Assembly (NCBI RefSeq): GCF_002440555.1
Contig: NZ_DJUR01000016.1
Span: 1-51,199 of the forward strand
Origin: Aerococcus sp. UBA6277
GTDB taxonomy: Bacteria > Bacillota > Bacilli > Lactobacillales > Aerococcaceae
Direction: 5' to 3'
DNA length: 51,199 nt
Shown here: positions 1 through 9,663 of the stretch, one piece after another
Layout: the number at the start of each line of letters is the position of its first letter
Numbering within the stretch: the stretch's first letter is position 1
The notes under the pieces: generated by a model
Databases searched by the model: none
Seen by the model: the letters and a program-made list of their open reading frames with translations, nothing else
Told to the model about the DNA's origin: nothing
Translations under genes and position numbers: made by a program

Positions 1-31
1 ATTTGACGAAGAGCCTTTTTAATAGCGTAAG

Positions 32-77
32 AAAAGCCCTCTGGCTAGCGTATTGAACGACAAGTCAGAGGGCTTTT
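32..77 (-). terminator. Terminator of yidC
   Basis: A 12-bp perfect inverted repeat (AAAAGCCCTCTG at 32-43 and CAGAGGGCTTTT at 66-77) lies just past the yidC stop. Read on the - strand it is a GC-rich stem followed by T residues. The A/T flanks on both sides mean it could also stop transcription arriving on the + strand. Confidence 0.8.
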
Positions 78-93
78 ATTGTGCAGTCAGTTG

Positions 94-1020
94 TTATTTA
101 CGTTGTTTGCCAGCATTACGGTTTGTTTTGCTGTCACTATTTGTTAAGCGTTTGTTTGTAGATTCTTTCTTAACAGAATCAGTCACATCTTTACGGCCGC
201 TAGAAGGTTTCTTCACCTTGATTGGATTCTCAGCCATTTCTTTATCTACTTCTGCCTGAATTCTTGGCTTGAAGTAGAAAGTGGTAAATAATGATTGAAG
301 AATTGACCAAATGGCACCTGCTAAGAAGTAAAGTGTTAACCCGGCTGGTGTTGTAAATACGATGAATCCCATCATAACTGGTGTCATGAATAGGGTAGAA
401 CGCATTTGTGCTTTTTGTTCTTCTGGCACACCTTGCAAGGCAATGAATGATTGAATCACGTACATTACAATGGTGATAATGGCTAATACCATATGAGATT
501 CTCCAAGTGAGATACCGAAGAATTCAGAGTTGGCAATTTGTTCACTGACGCGGATAGCGGTGTATAAACCAGAGATGATTGGTAATTGTAATAATAATGG
601 TAAACAACCCATACCACCAAACATAGAAACGTTATTTTCGCGCATAAATTCTTGTTGTTCAGTCGCTAATGCCATTTTCTCTTCTTGCGTTGTGGCATTT
701 TTCTGACGCTCTTGAATTTCTTTTAAGTATGGTTGGAAAGCAGCCATCTTAATTTGTTGACGCGTTGAACTTTTCAGCTGGTTCAGGGTAAGTGGCAATA
801 GAATAATACGAATGGCAATAGTAATAATGATAATGGCAATTCCGTAATTACCAGCAAACTGATCAGCAATCCATACGATAAGTTGACCAATCGGTTCTAC
901 TGTTAGGCGGTACATAATACCATCTGGATTATTTGGGTTGGCACATCCACCCAAAAATACCACGAGTGACATCACTAACACCATTAGCGATAGGCGTTTA
1001 TTTATTAAACGGCTTGACAA
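94..1020 (-). CDS. yidC: Membrane protein insertase YidC/OxaA (lipoprotein form)
   Basis: Inserts and folds membrane proteins, alone or with the Sec translocon. The 308-residue product starts with a signal peptide ending in a lipobox (LGGC, Cys26), so it is probably a lipoprotein. Further hydrophobic segments follow at about 47-80, 135-160, 170-195 and 205-245. The positively charged groove residue of the family is the Arg in AIRIILLPLT. The tail from about residue 265 is strongly basic (KPSSGRK...GKQRK), as in the YidC2 type that binds ribosomes. The start is a TTG (1020-1018) with AAAGGACG ten bases upstream. A good promoter lies at 1086-1114. It is not next to rnpA or jag, so it is probably the second, YidC2-type paralogue; the neighbouring acyP fits that setting in Lactobacillales. 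Confidence 0.95.
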   Translation of the reverse strand: MSSRLINKRLSLMVLVMSLVVFLGGCANPNNPDGIMYRLTVEPIGQLIVWIADQFAGNYGIAIIIITIAIRIILLPLTLNQLKSSTRQQIKMAAFQPYLKEIQERQKNATTQEEKMALATEQQEFMRENNVSMFGGMGCLPLLLQLPIISGLYTAIRVSEQIANSEFFGISLGESHMVLAIITIVMYVIQSFIALQGVPEEQKAQMRSTLFMTPVMMGFIVFTTPAGLTLYFLAGAIWSILQSLFTTFYFKPRIQAEVDKEMAENPIKVKKPSSGRKDVTDSVKKESTNKRLTNSDSKTNRNAGKQRK

Positions 1021-1085
1021 TACTTCACGTCCTTTAATTTACATAGTTATTTGATTTTTGTTTAAGTATCTTGACTAACGTTACT

Positions 1086-1114
1086 ATTGTAGCTAATTTA
1101 GGGGGTTATTTCAA
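1086..1114 (-). promoter_or_regulatory. Promoter of yidC
   Basis: On the - strand, TTGAAA (1114-1109), a 17-base spacer and TACAAT (1091-1086) form a near-consensus vegetative promoter. It overlaps the 3' end of acyP, so yidC can be transcribed on its own. Confidence 0.7.
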
Positions 1115-1389
1115 TAAACGGTGCGAAAATTTACCATTTCCTCACTATTGAAGGTTTCAACGACTTGGATATTATCGACATAGGCGGATGGATTTTCCGG
1201 CATTTCTTTGACTTCTTCAACAAAAGCACGCAAGGTGTCATCATCTGCTTGAACAAGAATTTCTACTGATCCATCATTCTTATTCTCAACAGTACCCGCT
1301 ACTTTCATTCTTTTGGCGATTCTTTCGGTAAAATAACGAAAACCTACACCTTGCACACGTCCGGTAACAACAATTCGACTTGTTTTCAT
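1111..1389 (-). CDS. acyP: Acylphosphatase
   Basis: Hydrolyses the carboxyl-phosphate bond of acylphosphates in the cytoplasm. The 92-residue product has the family length and the signature GRVQGVGFRYF near the N terminus, with the catalytic Arg; the catalytic Asn is in VENKNDGSVEI. A longer reading frame would add six residues from an upstream ATG at 1407. Those codons contain the ribosome-binding site (GAAGGGA) that serves the ATG at 1389, so the shorter form is chosen. A TATAAT on the - strand at 1425-1420 is a plausible -10, with a weak -35 and an inverted repeat CTGAT-TAAC-ATCAG at 1438-1451. Confidence 0.93.
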   Translation of the reverse strand: MKTSRIVVTGRVQGVGFRYFTERIAKRMKVAGTVENKNDGSVEILVQADDDTLRAFVEEVKEMPENPSAYVDNIQVVETFNSEEMVNFRTVY

Positions 1390-1547
1390 GAATATCCCTT
1401 CTTTCATTATGATTATTTAATTATACTAGATATGAAGCTGATTAACATCAGCCTAAGTACTGATTTTTAAATAGATTTTTTATTAAAATGAAGTCCTCTC
1501 TTTACGTTAGGTCAAAACATCACCAAGATGAAAATCGACCATAAGTT

Positions 1548-1556
1548 TGGTATAAT
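1548..1556 (+). promoter_or_regulatory. Extended -10 promoter of the DUF1033-ftsK operon
   Basis: TGG followed by TATAAT (1551-1556) makes an extended -10 element 27 bases before the chosen ATG. No convincing -35 is present, as is usual for this promoter class. Confidence 0.65.
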
Positions 1557-1582
1557 AGGATGCTGATTGGAGAGTGAAGCAG

Positions 1583-1960
1583 ATGAGTTTCCAAGTATAT
1601 CAAATAGATGGATTCGACGAGCCATGGTGGTTTAAAGATGACTGGCATGAGCATGTTGTCGCTGTTCAAACGGCTGACAGTTTAGAAGAAGCAGCACGTA
1701 TTTTTCAAGGTGAATCATTAAAGTTGCAGAGCTTGTTTCCGAAGACGCGTAGTCGAGTAGAAGGCATGCGCGCTTTCTGGCAACCGGGTGAAACGGATTG
1801 GTGTGAACCCTGTGCAAATGATGAACAAGTCTACCATAGCCTAGTCCTTTATGAGAACCAACAAGCTTTAAGTGAAGCACGCGTAAAAGAATTAACCAGT
1901 ATTTTAGACAATATCAATCACCGTTCGAGCGGTAAAAATCATTTAAAAGAGGAGGGTTAG
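1583..1960 (+). CDS. DUF1033 family protein
   Basis: A 125-residue cytoplasmic protein of unknown function, recognised from the DUF1033 family of streptococci and relatives. Typical features are EPWWF near the N terminus, the KLQSLFP block, [14 protein letters not shown] in the middle and YHSLVLYEN near the end. A GTG nine bases earlier is possible, but GGAG at 1569-1572 is spaced correctly for the ATG at 1583 and not for the GTG. The stop is one base before the ftsK start, so the two are probably translationally coupled. No function is inferred beyond that link. Confidence 0.85.
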   Translation: MSFQVYQIDGFDEPWWFKDDWHEHVVAVQTADSLEEAARIFQGESLKLQSLFPKTRSRVEGMRAFWQPGETDWCEPCANDEQVYHSLVLYENQQALSEARVKELTSILDNINHRSSGKNHLKEEG

Positions 1961-1961
1961 C

Positions 1962-4385
1962 GTGGCAAGAAAAAAGAAAAGACGAACTAAAAAACAACAA
2001 GAACTATTCCGCATGCAATTATTTTCTGGGATCTCATTATTTTTCGCCATTATTGGTGTATTAGAGCTTGGTGCACTGGGTCGATTATTCATGCATCTGA
2101 TGGAATTTTTTGTTGGGGGACTAGCCATTCCTGTATTCATTATTGAAATTATCTTCACAGGCTGGGTTCTTGTGACGGGGCATGGCCCATTAGTTTTAGG
2201 TAAAATCATGAACACGGTGATTTGGGCAGTACCTATCCTAGCTATATTAATGCATGCTTGGGATTATTTAGCCATTGCCTTATCCAGTGATACATCTGTA
2301 TTAGAGGTGACATGGCAACGGGCTATCGCCAATTTTACCGCTGAAGGTGCCGGTCAACCCTTGGGTGGTGGGCTTTTAGGTGGTTTATTATACACCTTCA
2401 CCTTCTACACAGTAAGTCAATTGGGGACCTATATTTTCGTGGGCATCGCTTTAATGATCCTATTGTGCTACTTGTTCAGTATTACCTGGTTAGATCTAGT
2501 CGAAGGGATTCAGTCCATTACCAGTGTGGTCTTTAATTGGTTAGGTGAATTCTGGGACACAACGATACAACAATTTTCAAGTTACCGTGAGGACCGGGAA
2601 AAATATAAGGCAGATCAATCTAAACAAAAAGCTAGCCGAAGTAAAGCTGTTAAAAAAAGCAAGCTGTCTAATGAAGACCAAGAGAGTTCGGAAAACAACA
2701 ACCGCATTAAACCAAAACAAGAGGATATAGACGACGAAGATTTAGTCATTGTCGGGCCAAGCGCTAGTGCAAGTAATGGCAACCAACCAGTCGAAATAGA
2801 ACAAACTTCTCTTGAAATTGGCACGCAGGCTGATGAATTCCGCAAGGCTGAACAAGCAAATGCGCAAGCTAGTCCAGATACTGACGACCAAGATGTTGAT
2901 ACTGAACCAGATGACGGTAAAGACATTGTCATGGATATGGCTGCAGAGCCAGATAATCCAGAGTACAAATTACCACCAGCCCACTTGTTGACGCCAATTA
3001 AAGCGACAGACCAAAGTGGCGAATATGCTGTTATTAAAGAAAATGTCCGTAAACTCGAAGCGACTTTTAAGAGCTTTAATGTGGATGCTAAAGTCACTAA
3101 GGCTAACTTGGGACCAGCTGTAACAAAATATGAAATTCAGCCAGCGATTGGGGTAAAAGTAAGTAAGATTGTTGGATTAGCCGACGATATCGCCTTATCA
3201 CTAGCTGCTAAAGATATCCGGATTGAGGCGCCAATACCAGGTAAATCATTTATCGGGATTGAAGTGCCCAATCAAGATGTATCCTTGGTTTCCTTCCGTG
3301 ATTCTTTCGAGCATCAACTGCAATCGGGTAAAGTCTTGGAAGTCCCATTAGGAAAAGATATTTCAGGCAATATTCGTTCAGCAGACTTGACCAAGATGCC
3401 CCATTTACTGGTTGCTGGGTCTACCGGATCTGGTAAATCAGTCGCTATCAACGGGATTATTGTATCCATTTTGATGAAGGCCAAGCCTAATGAAGTCAAA
3501 TTGATGATGATCGACCCTAAAAAAGTGGAACTATCGATTTATAACGGTATTCCACACTTGTTAACACCAGTTGTAACCAATCCAAGAAAAGCAGCTCAAG
3601 CCTTACAAAAAGTCGTTCAGGAGATGGAACGTCGTTATGAATTGTTTGCTGCTTCGGGCCAACGGAATATTGACGGTTACAATGACTTCGTTCATGAAGA
3701 AAACCTTAATGAAGGTACCGCACATCCGACCCTACCTTATATCGTTGTGATTGTAGATGAGTTAGCCGACTTGATGATGGTCGCTTCTAAAGAAGTAGAG
3801 GCCGCAATTACCCGTCTAGCGCAAATGGCACGTGCAGCTGGTATACATATGATCCTAGCGACACAAAGACCATCTGTTGACGTTATTACAGGGATCATCA
3901 AGGCCAACGTACCATCAAGAATTGCCTTTGCGGTATCCTCAGGAACTGACTCAAGAACCATCATCGACCAAAATGGGGCTGAGAAATTATTGGGTCGAGG
4001 AGATATGCTCTACCTACCTATGGGTGAGTCGAAACCAATTCGTGTTCAAGGGGCCTTTATCACAGATGACGAAGTGGAACAAGTGGTTTCTTTTGTAAAA
4101 GACCAACAAGAACCAAATTATGTTGAATCTATGATGCCAACTGAGACCAAAGAATCAGCGCCAGGTGAAGATTTAGATGAAATGTGGGATACTGTCCTAG
4201 AATTTGTTAAAACCCGTGAAACCGTCTCAATTTCTATGTTACAACGTCAATTTAGGGTCGGTTACAACCGGGCCGCCCGTCTAGTAGATGATATGGAACA
4301 ACGCGGAATTGTCGGCCCACAAGAAGGGTCTAAACCACGTACGGTTAACATCTTCCAAGAAAATGGCGACGAACCAACCGAATAG
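1962..4385 (+). CDS. ftsK: DNA translocase FtsK/SpoIIIE
   Basis: Septum-located DNA pump that clears chromosomes during division and aligns dif sites for XerCD. The 807-residue product has four hydrophobic segments in the first 200 residues, a charged and Gln/Ser/Asp-rich linker to about residue 330, then the motor. Walker A (GSTGSGKS) is near residue 485 and Walker B ([10 protein letters not shown]) near 597. The C-terminal winged-helix gamma domain (about 736-796) contains [23 protein letters not shown], the part that reads oriented KOPS/SRS-type DNA. The start is GTG after a strong GAGGAGG. It is encoded one base after the DUF1033 gene. The partner recombinase XerD is also in this window, at 36094. 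Confidence 0.97.
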   Translation: MARKKKRRTKKQQELFRMQLFSGISLFFAIIGVLELGALGRLFMHLMEFFVGGLAIPVFIIEIIFTGWVLVTGHGPLVLGKIMNTVIWAVPILAILMHAWDYLAIALSSDTSVLEVTWQRAIANFTAEGAGQPLGGGLLGGLLYTFTFYTVSQLGTYIFVGIALMILLCYLFSITWLDLVEGIQSITSVVFNWLGEFWDTTIQQFSSYREDREKYKADQSKQKASRSKAVKKSKLSNEDQESSENNNRIKPKQEDIDDEDLVIVGPSASASNGNQPVEIEQTSLEIGTQADEFRKAEQANAQASPDTDDQDVDTEPDDGKDIVMDMAAEPDNPEYKLPPAHLLTPIKATDQSGEYAVIKENVRKLEATFKSFNVDAKVTKANLGPAVTKYEIQPAIGVKVSKIVGLADDIALSLAAKDIRIEAPIPGKSFIGIEVPNQDVSLVSFRDSFEHQLQSGKVLEVPLGKDISGNIRSADLTKMPHLLVAGSTGSGKSVAINGIIVSILMKAKPNEVKLMMIDPKKVELSIYNGIPHLLTPVVTNPRKAAQALQKVVQEMERRYELFAASGQRNIDGYNDFVHEENLNEGTAHPTLPYIVVIVDELADLMMVASKEVEAAITRLAQMARAAGIHMILATQRPSVDVITGIIKANVPSRIAFAVSSGTDSRTIIDQNGAEKLLGRGDMLYLPMGESKPIRVQGAFITDDEVEQVVSFVKDQQEPNYVESMMPTETKESAPGEDLDEMWDTVLEFVKTRETVSISMLQRQFRVGYNRAARLVDDMEQRGIVGPQEGSKPRTVNIFQENGDEPTE

Positions 4386-4427
4386 GTTATGTAATAGACC
4401 GATACATACATTTGCCAAGTAAAAAAA

Positions 4428-4436
4428 TGTTATACT
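4428..4436 (+). promoter_or_regulatory. Extended -10 promoter of pgsA
   Basis: TGT followed by TATACT (4431-4436) lies in the short gap after ftsK, 39 bases before the pgsA start. No good -35 is seen. Confidence 0.55.
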
Positions 4437-4474
4437 ATATTTAACATGGTAGACAGTCAACTAGGAGGGATTAT

Positions 4475-5053
4475 TTGAATTTACCAAATAAATTAACCAT
4501 CATTCGGATTATCATGATTCCAATCTTCATGATTTTCGTATCTATTCCAGCGAGTGGAGATGGGACACAAGTACTCGGCAGTCAGTGGTACTGGCAATAC
4601 GTGGTGGCAGCTATCATTTTCGCAGTCGCATCATTCACCGACTGGCTAGACGGTTACATCGCACGTCGCGACAATCTTGTCACTAATTTCGGTAAATTTG
4701 CCGACCCGTTAGCCGACAAGATGCTCGTTGCAACAGCCTTTATCGCCTTAGTTGGTATCGATTTAGCCCCAGCATGGTTAGTCTCAATCATTATCATGCG
4801 CGAATTAGCTGTCACCGGACTCCGTCTATTACTAGTGGAAAAAGGGACAGTCATGGCAGCTGGGAGTGCTGGGAAATTGAAAACATTCACCCAGATGCTT
4901 TCCATTATCTTCCTGTTAATCGGGGATTTCCCTTTAGGGTTCTTGCCGTTTTCAATCGGACAAATCCTACTATATCTAGCATTAATCTTCACCATCTATT
5001 CAGGTGTAGACTACTTCGTTAAAAATATTTCCGTATTTTCAGATGGATTATAA
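4475..5053 (+). CDS. pgsA: CDP-diacylglycerol-glycerol-3-phosphate 3-phosphatidyltransferase
   Basis: Makes phosphatidylglycerol phosphate from CDP-diacylglycerol and glycerol 3-phosphate, the committed step to phosphatidylglycerol in the membrane. The 192-residue product has the CDP-alcohol phosphatidyltransferase motif DGYIAR...GKFADPLADK, with the four metal-binding Asp positions intact, and several membrane spans around it. The start is a TTG with AGGAGGG correctly spaced; the protein begins with the usual MNLPNKLT block. It has its own promoter and is followed by a hairpin terminator, so it looks monocistronic. Confidence 0.96.
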   Translation: MNLPNKLTIIRIIMIPIFMIFVSIPASGDGTQVLGSQWYWQYVVAAIIFAVASFTDWLDGYIARRDNLVTNFGKFADPLADKMLVATAFIALVGIDLAPAWLVSIIIMRELAVTGLRLLLVEKGTVMAAGSAGKLKTFTQMLSIIFLLIGDFPLGFLPFSIGQILLYLALIFTIYSGVDYFVKNISVFSDGL

Positions 5054-5064
5054 GCACAATTTTT

Positions 5065-5096
5065 AAGGGCTTCGGTTTTTACCGGGCTCTTTTTTG
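5065..5096 (+). terminator. Terminator of pgsA
   Basis: AAGGGC..CGGT pairs with ACCG-GGCTCTT around a small T-rich loop, with one bulged T, followed by a run of six T residues. Confidence 0.7.
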
Positions 5097-5167
5097 TTCT
5101 ATAATATACAGGTATCACTATGCGCAAACGCATAAATAAAACGTATATACTAATAGGTGGGAAAAGA

Positions 5168-6394
5168 ATGAAAGTAGAAATTATAGCTGTTGGAACTGAA
5201 TTGTTAATGGGACAAATCGCGAATACAAATGCACAATTTATTGCACGAAAATTGAATGAATTAGGCTTTGACCATTACATACAAACGGTCATTGGCGATA
5301 ACCCTGAACGGTTAAAGAAAGTGACTGCTCAGGCTGAACAAAGGTCGGATATCATCATTTATACAGGTGGTTTAGGCCCTACCCGGGATGATTTAACTAA
5401 ACAAACTATTTCAGCATACTTAAATCAACCACTCATTCACGATGAAGAGGGGATGAAAACCATCAAAGCAGCCTTTAAAGGCAGAGTTATGACTGAAAAC
5501 AATCTGGCTATGGGACTGACTTTTGAAGCAGGACATACTTTCCCCAATGATGTAGGGCAAGCGCTTGGTACAGCGATTGAACATGATAACCATACCTATA
5601 TTCTACTGCCAGGACCACCATCTGAAATGAAGCACATGTTCAACCATTATGTAGTTGATTATTTACTAGACCAATATCAAAATGATATCGTACTAACGTC
5701 TAAATACCTGCACTATTTTGGGATTGGTGAATCGCAATTAGCTGATACTATTGATGACTTAATTATAAGTCAAGAAAATCCAACTGTTGCCATTTACTTC
5801 GGAAATTTCATGGTAACAGTTAGACTAACTGCAGCGGGCAAAAATGAAGCAGAAACCAAGCCTTTATTAGAAAATATGGCTACAGACATCAATGACCGGT
5901 TAGCCGACTATTATGTAGGTGAAGGAGAAAACTTAGGCATCAATGAAGTATTGGTAGAGAAATTGACTGAGCGCGACCAAACGATTGCCTTTGCTGAAAG
6001 CTTCACTGGGGGACTAGCAGCTAAGAAAGTTGTCGATGTTCCAGGCGCTTCAAAAGTCTTACAAGGGTCAGCCGTCACTTATACAGAAACAGCCAAAGCC
6101 AATGTCTTGAATGTGAAAGAGGACACACTGCAAACTTACGGTATGGTGAGTGCAGAAACAGCCACTGAAATGGCAGAAAATATCCGAGATCTATATCAAT
6201 CTGACTTTGGGATATCCTTTACAGGCGTCGCTGGACCAGACGCAATGGAAGGGAAAGTGGTGGGGACTGTCTATATTGGTATCGCCCAAGCTGGCCAAGA
6301 AACTAAGGTTTTAACACCGGCATTAAGGGGCAGCCGTCAAAATATTCAATATCGTTCAGTCTATTCAGCTTACTTTGATATCATTAAAAATTAA
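5168..6394 (+). CDS. cinA: CinA, competence/damage-inducible protein (nicotinamide-nucleotide amidase family)
   Basis: A cytoplasmic two-domain protein: an N-terminal MoCF-like ADP-ribose pyrophosphatase-type domain (about 1-170, beginning with VGTELLMGQ) and a C-terminal NMN deamidase-type CinA domain (about 255-408). The usual AESCTGG motif of the C-terminal domain reads AESFTGG here (near 275), so Cys is replaced by Phe. Family members recycle pyridine nucleotides or affect competence and RecA. An ATG 48 bases upstream is in frame but has no ribosome-binding site; GGTGGG precedes the ATG at 5168, giving 408 residues. recA follows, the usual linkage in Lactobacillales. A TATAAT at 5100-5105, overlapping the pgsA terminator tail, is a possible -10. 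Confidence 0.93.
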   Translation: MKVEIIAVGTELLMGQIANTNAQFIARKLNELGFDHYIQTVIGDNPERLKKVTAQAEQRSDIIIYTGGLGPTRDDLTKQTISAYLNQPLIHDEEGMKTIKAAFKGRVMTENNLAMGLTFEAGHTFPNDVGQALGTAIEHDNHTYILLPGPPSEMKHMFNHYVVDYLLDQYQNDIVLTSKYLHYFGIGESQLADTIDDLIISQENPTVAIYFGNFMVTVRLTAAGKNEAETKPLLENMATDINDRLADYYVGEGENLGINEVLVEKLTERDQTIAFAESFTGGLAAKKVVDVPGASKVLQGSAVTYTETAKANVLNVKEDTLQTYGMVSAETATEMAENIRDLYQSDFGISFTGVAGPDAMEGKVVGTVYIGIAQAGQETKVLTPALRGSRQNIQYRSVYSAYFDIIKN

Positions 6395-6396
6395 CA

Positions 6397-6408
6397 GAAC
6401 ATTCGTTC
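6397..6408. promoter_or_regulatory. LexA/DinR box upstream of recA
   Basis: GAAC-ATTC-GTTC at 6397-6408 matches the Firmicutes SOS operator core GAAC-N4-GTTC, with the flanking base G on the right side. It lies just after the cinA stop, upstream of a weak recA promoter candidate (TTGCTT near 6418 and TATAAA near 6439). This implies LexA repression of recA separately from cinA. Confidence 0.65.
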
Positions 6409-6483
6409 GCTTTTCTCTTGCTTATTCAGCAAAAGAATTATAAAATAAAAGAAACGCAAGAGAACATTTAGGAGGATTTACGC

Positions 6484-7575
6484 ATGACTATGGATAAAAA
6501 CGATAGCAACCGTCAAAAAGCACTAGACGATGCAATGAAAAAAATTGAGCGTAACTTTGGTAAAGGCTCAATCATGAAAATGGGTGAACGCGGAGACGCT
6601 AGAGTCTCTACTGTTCCAACAGGTTCATTAACATTGGATATTTCTTTAGGAGTTGGGGGCTACCCACGCGGTCGTATTATTGAAGTCTACGGACCAGAAT
6701 CATCTGGTAAAACGACTGTTTCATTACATGCAATTGCAGAAGTACAAAAACGCGGTGGTATTGCAGCCTTTATCGATGCTGAGAATGCGCTAGATCCTGA
6801 ATATGCAGCTAAATTAGGTGTAAACGTTGATGAGTTACTCCTTTCTCAACCAGACACTGGGGAACAAGGTTTGGAGATCGCTGACGCTTTAGTATCTTCA
6901 GGTGCCATTGATATCATCGTTGTCGATTCAGTTGCAGCCTTAGTACCACGTGCCGAAATTGAAGGTGAAATGGGTGACTCTCATATCGGTCTTCAAGCCC
7001 GTTTAATGTCTCAAGCATTACGTAAATTATCAGGTACCATCAACAAAACGAAAACAATCGCCATCTTTATCAACCAAATTCGTGAAAAAGTTGGGGTAAT
7101 GTTTGGTAGTCCTGAAACAACACCAGGTGGTAGAGCCTTGAAATTCTACTCTACAGTACGTTTAGAAGTGCGTCGTGGTGAACAAATTAAAGAGAGCGGT
7201 AGCGCAATCGGTAACCGTACTAAAATTAAGATTGTTAAAAATAAGGTAGCACCACCATTCAAAGTGGCAGAAGTTGACATCATGTATGGGGAAGGGATTT
7301 CTCAAGAGGGTGAATTAGTTGACTTGGCAGCTGAATTAGACATCATTAACAAGTCCGGTTCTTGGTATTCATATGGTGAAGATCGTATCGGTCAAGGTCG
7401 TGAGAATGCAAAACAATTCTTACGCGAAAACCCAGAAATTCGTGAAACGATTGATGGACAGGTTCGTCAACACTTTGGTTTTGGCCAAAATGGTAAATTA
7501 AGCGAAGAAGAACTAGCGGCCTTAGAAGCAAATGATGAAGGGCAAGTGGAATTGTTGGAAGAAGCAACAGAATAA
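6484..7575 (+). CDS. recA: Recombinase RecA
   Basis: Forms the ATP-dependent filament on single-stranded DNA that drives homologous recombination and triggers LexA self-cleavage. The 363-residue product has Walker A GPESSGKT (70-77), the DNA-binding and ATPase core including [13 protein letters not shown], and a short acidic C-terminal tail. GGAGG at 6471-6475 is eight bases before the ATG at 6484; an ATG two codons later is less well placed. A LexA-type box lies upstream and a strong terminator follows. Confidence 0.98.
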   Translation: MTMDKNDSNRQKALDDAMKKIERNFGKGSIMKMGERGDARVSTVPTGSLTLDISLGVGGYPRGRIIEVYGPESSGKTTVSLHAIAEVQKRGGIAAFIDAENALDPEYAAKLGVNVDELLLSQPDTGEQGLEIADALVSSGAIDIIVVDSVAALVPRAEIEGEMGDSHIGLQARLMSQALRKLSGTINKTKTIAIFINQIREKVGVMFGSPETTPGGRALKFYSTVRLEVRRGEQIKESGSAIGNRTKIKIVKNKVAPPFKVAEVDIMYGEGISQEGELVDLAAELDIINKSGSWYSYGEDRIGQGRENAKQFLRENPEIRETIDGQVRQHFGFGQNGKLSEEELAALEANDEGQVELLEEATE

Positions 7576-7601
7576 AAATTATTTTTAAATAGATAACGAC
7601 C

Positions 7602-7641
7602 ATGCCTTTCCCACTGAATCACTATTGGAAAGGCATTTTTT
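7602..7641 (+). terminator. Terminator of recA
   Basis: ATGCCTTTCC (7602-7611) pairs perfectly with GGAAAGGCAT (7627-7636), followed by a T run. Confidence 0.85.
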
Positions 7642-7687
7642 GCCATCTTTTTTGAAAAGGCTAACATGCTTTTGATTGCCGACTTGA

Positions 7688-7716
7688 TTGACATTCATTC
7701 CACTTAAATATAAAAT
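7688..7716 (+). promoter_or_regulatory. Promoter of rny
   Basis: TTGACA (7688-7693), a 17-base spacer and TAAAAT (7711-7716) form a nearly ideal vegetative promoter. It gives a leader of about 80 bases before rny. Confidence 0.8.
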
Positions 7717-7804
7717 GAACTTATGTGCATGTAATGCATGTTTTATAATATTTTAATATTTACGAAAAAAAAGAACACAATTAAATAGATACGGAGGTGA
7801 AACT

Positions 7805-9376
7805 ATGGGATTTACTGAAATTGCCTTCGCTATCATTGCTTTAATTGTTGGTCTATTGGGTGGCGTTTATGTAGGGAAGAAGTCTTTATTACAAGAACAA
7901 GAACGTGAAAAAGACGAAGCACACATAACCGCACAAGGAATCATTGAAAATGCTAAACGTAGCGCAGAATCTGAGCGGAAAGAAATTATCTTAAACGCAA
8001 AAGAAGAATTGCAACGATATAGAAATGAAGTAGATAGTGAAGTTAGAGATCGCCGTAGTGAAGTTAAGAAACAAGAAGACCGTTTAAACCAAAAAGAAGA
8101 AAAATTGGATAGACGAGATGCATCTATTTCTGACAAAGAAAATAAATTAAGTAATGAAGAACAGTCTTTACGTGATCGTAAGAAAAAGGTTGCTGAGACT
8201 GAAAAAGCAGCAGACGCATTAATTGAAAAACGAAATGAAGTTTTAGTTAGTGTAGCAGCTATGTCTCGTGAAGATGCCAAAAACTTATTACTAAAAGAGA
8301 TGGAAGAAACATTAGCGCATGAAAAAGCCTTATTAATCAAGAAGGCAGAGCAAGAAGCTAATGACACGGCAGATCGAGTTGCAAAACAAATTGTACTTCA
8401 AGCTATTGAACGTTCTGGAGCGGATACAGTTACAGAATCTACAGTTACAGTTGTCCACTTACCAAATGATGATATGAAAGGTCGTATCATTGGTAAGGAA
8501 GGGCGAAACATTAAGACATTAGAATCCTTAACCGGAATTGACTTGATTGTGGATGATACACCTGAAGCTGTTGTATTAAGTGGATTTGATCCAATTCGTC
8601 GTGAAATTGCAAAAATCGCTTTAGATAAATTGATTGGAGATGGAAGAATCCATCCAGCCAAAATTGAAGAGGCAGTTGAAAAAGCTCGTAAACAAATGGA
8701 TAGTAAAGTTAGAGAAATCGGTGAAGAAACTGTTTTTGATTTAGGTATTCATTCTCTTCACCCTGACTTAGTGAAAACATTAGGTCGCTTATACTACCGA
8801 ACAAGTTACGGCCAAAATGTTTTGAATCACAGTATAGAAGTTGCTAAATTAGCAGGGGTGATGGCAGCAGAACTTGGTGAAGACGTACAGTTAGCTAAAC
8901 GCGCTGGTCTAATGCATGATATCGGTAAAGCCGTTGATCATGAAGTAGAAGGGTCTCACGTACAAATAGGTACGGAATTTGCTATCAAATACCAAGAACC
9001 TGAAACTGTTATTAATGCCATTGCTAGCCATCATGGTGATGTTGAAGCAACAAGTGTCATCGCTAGCTTAGTTGCCATTGCTGATGCACTTTCGTCAGCA
9101 CGACCAGGTGCACGCAGTGAATCATTAGAAAACTACATCCAACGATTACGTAGCCTTGAAGCTATTGCCAAAGATTATGACGGCGTTCATAATGCTTACG
9201 CAATTCAAGCTGGACGAGAAATTCGTGTAATGGTTAAACCAGATGAAGTAGATGATTTAAAAGCAATTGAATTAGCACATGACATTTCAAAACGCATTGA
9301 AAATGAACTGGATTACCCAGGACAAATTAAAGTAATCGTGATACGCGAAAAACGAGCGGTTGATTACGCAAAATAG
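7805..9376 (+). CDS. rny: Ribonuclease Y
   Basis: Membrane-anchored endoribonuclease that starts bulk mRNA decay in Firmicutes. The 523-residue product has one N-terminal membrane helix (about 5-24), a long Lys/Glu-rich coiled coil (about 30-190), a KH domain around 212-275 with the [12 protein letters not shown] loop, and an HD phosphohydrolase domain with the metal-binding HDIGK near residue 372. GGAGGTG precedes the ATG with good spacing. It has its own promoter and terminator between recA and the accessory block. Confidence 0.97.
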   Translation: MGFTEIAFAIIALIVGLLGGVYVGKKSLLQEQEREKDEAHITAQGIIENAKRSAESERKEIILNAKEELQRYRNEVDSEVRDRRSEVKKQEDRLNQKEEKLDRRDASISDKENKLSNEEQSLRDRKKKVAETEKAADALIEKRNEVLVSVAAMSREDAKNLLLKEMEETLAHEKALLIKKAEQEANDTADRVAKQIVLQAIERSGADTVTESTVTVVHLPNDDMKGRIIGKEGRNIKTLESLTGIDLIVDDTPEAVVLSGFDPIRREIAKIALDKLIGDGRIHPAKIEEAVEKARKQMDSKVREIGEETVFDLGIHSLHPDLVKTLGRLYYRTSYGQNVLNHSIEVAKLAGVMAAELGEDVQLAKRAGLMHDIGKAVDHEVEGSHVQIGTEFAIKYQEPETVINAIASHHGDVEATSVIASLVAIADALSSARPGARSESLENYIQRLRSLEAIAKDYDGVHNAYAIQAGREIRVMVKPDEVDDLKAIELAHDISKRIENELDYPGQIKVIVIREKRAVDYAK

Positions 9377-9382
9377 TTTACC

Positions 9383-9408
9383 AAAGGAGCATGCAAATGC
9401 TCCTTTTT
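9383..9408 (+). terminator. Terminator of rny
   Basis: AAAGGAGCAT and ATGCTCCTTT form a 10-bp stem with a four-base loop, followed by T residues. Confidence 0.85.
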
Positions 9409-9603
9409 AGTTGGTCAATTTTAGTTGGTAATGGCCATTAAAACTTATTATGTTAAGGATAAATCTACCAGAAAAACCATCTTTTAACAGTGTCTGACAA
9501 TAAAATAAGATTCTTTGAAAAGGACTATAATACAGTTTTTTTGAATACAATCATGTATTTATAAAGATTACAATAGATAAAAATATTTGGAAATAGGTAG
9601 ATT

Positions 9604-9625
9604 TACGAGCGTAATCTCGTATAAT
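9604..9625 (+). promoter_or_regulatory. -10 element with overlapping inverted repeat before the MoxR/VWA operon
   Basis: TATAAT at 9620-9625 lies about 40 bases before the first gene. A perfect inverted repeat TACGAG-N6-CTCGTA (9604-9621) ends inside this -10. No clear -35 is seen. The placement suggests an operator for a repressor, but no regulator gene is nearby. Confidence 0.4.
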
Positions 9626-9663
9626 AAAAAAGAAACGATGAATACAGAAGGTGTGAACAGATT

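Noticed and set aside
53..259. Small + strand reading frame over the yidC 3' end
   Set aside because: It is antisense to yidC, starts inside the terminator hairpin and has no ribosome-binding site.
9377..9603. Extra small gene or RNA in the gap after rny
   Set aside because: The region is AT-rich with no ribosome-binding site followed by an open frame and no stable hairpin apart from the rny terminator; a TATAAT at 9526 has no usable -35.
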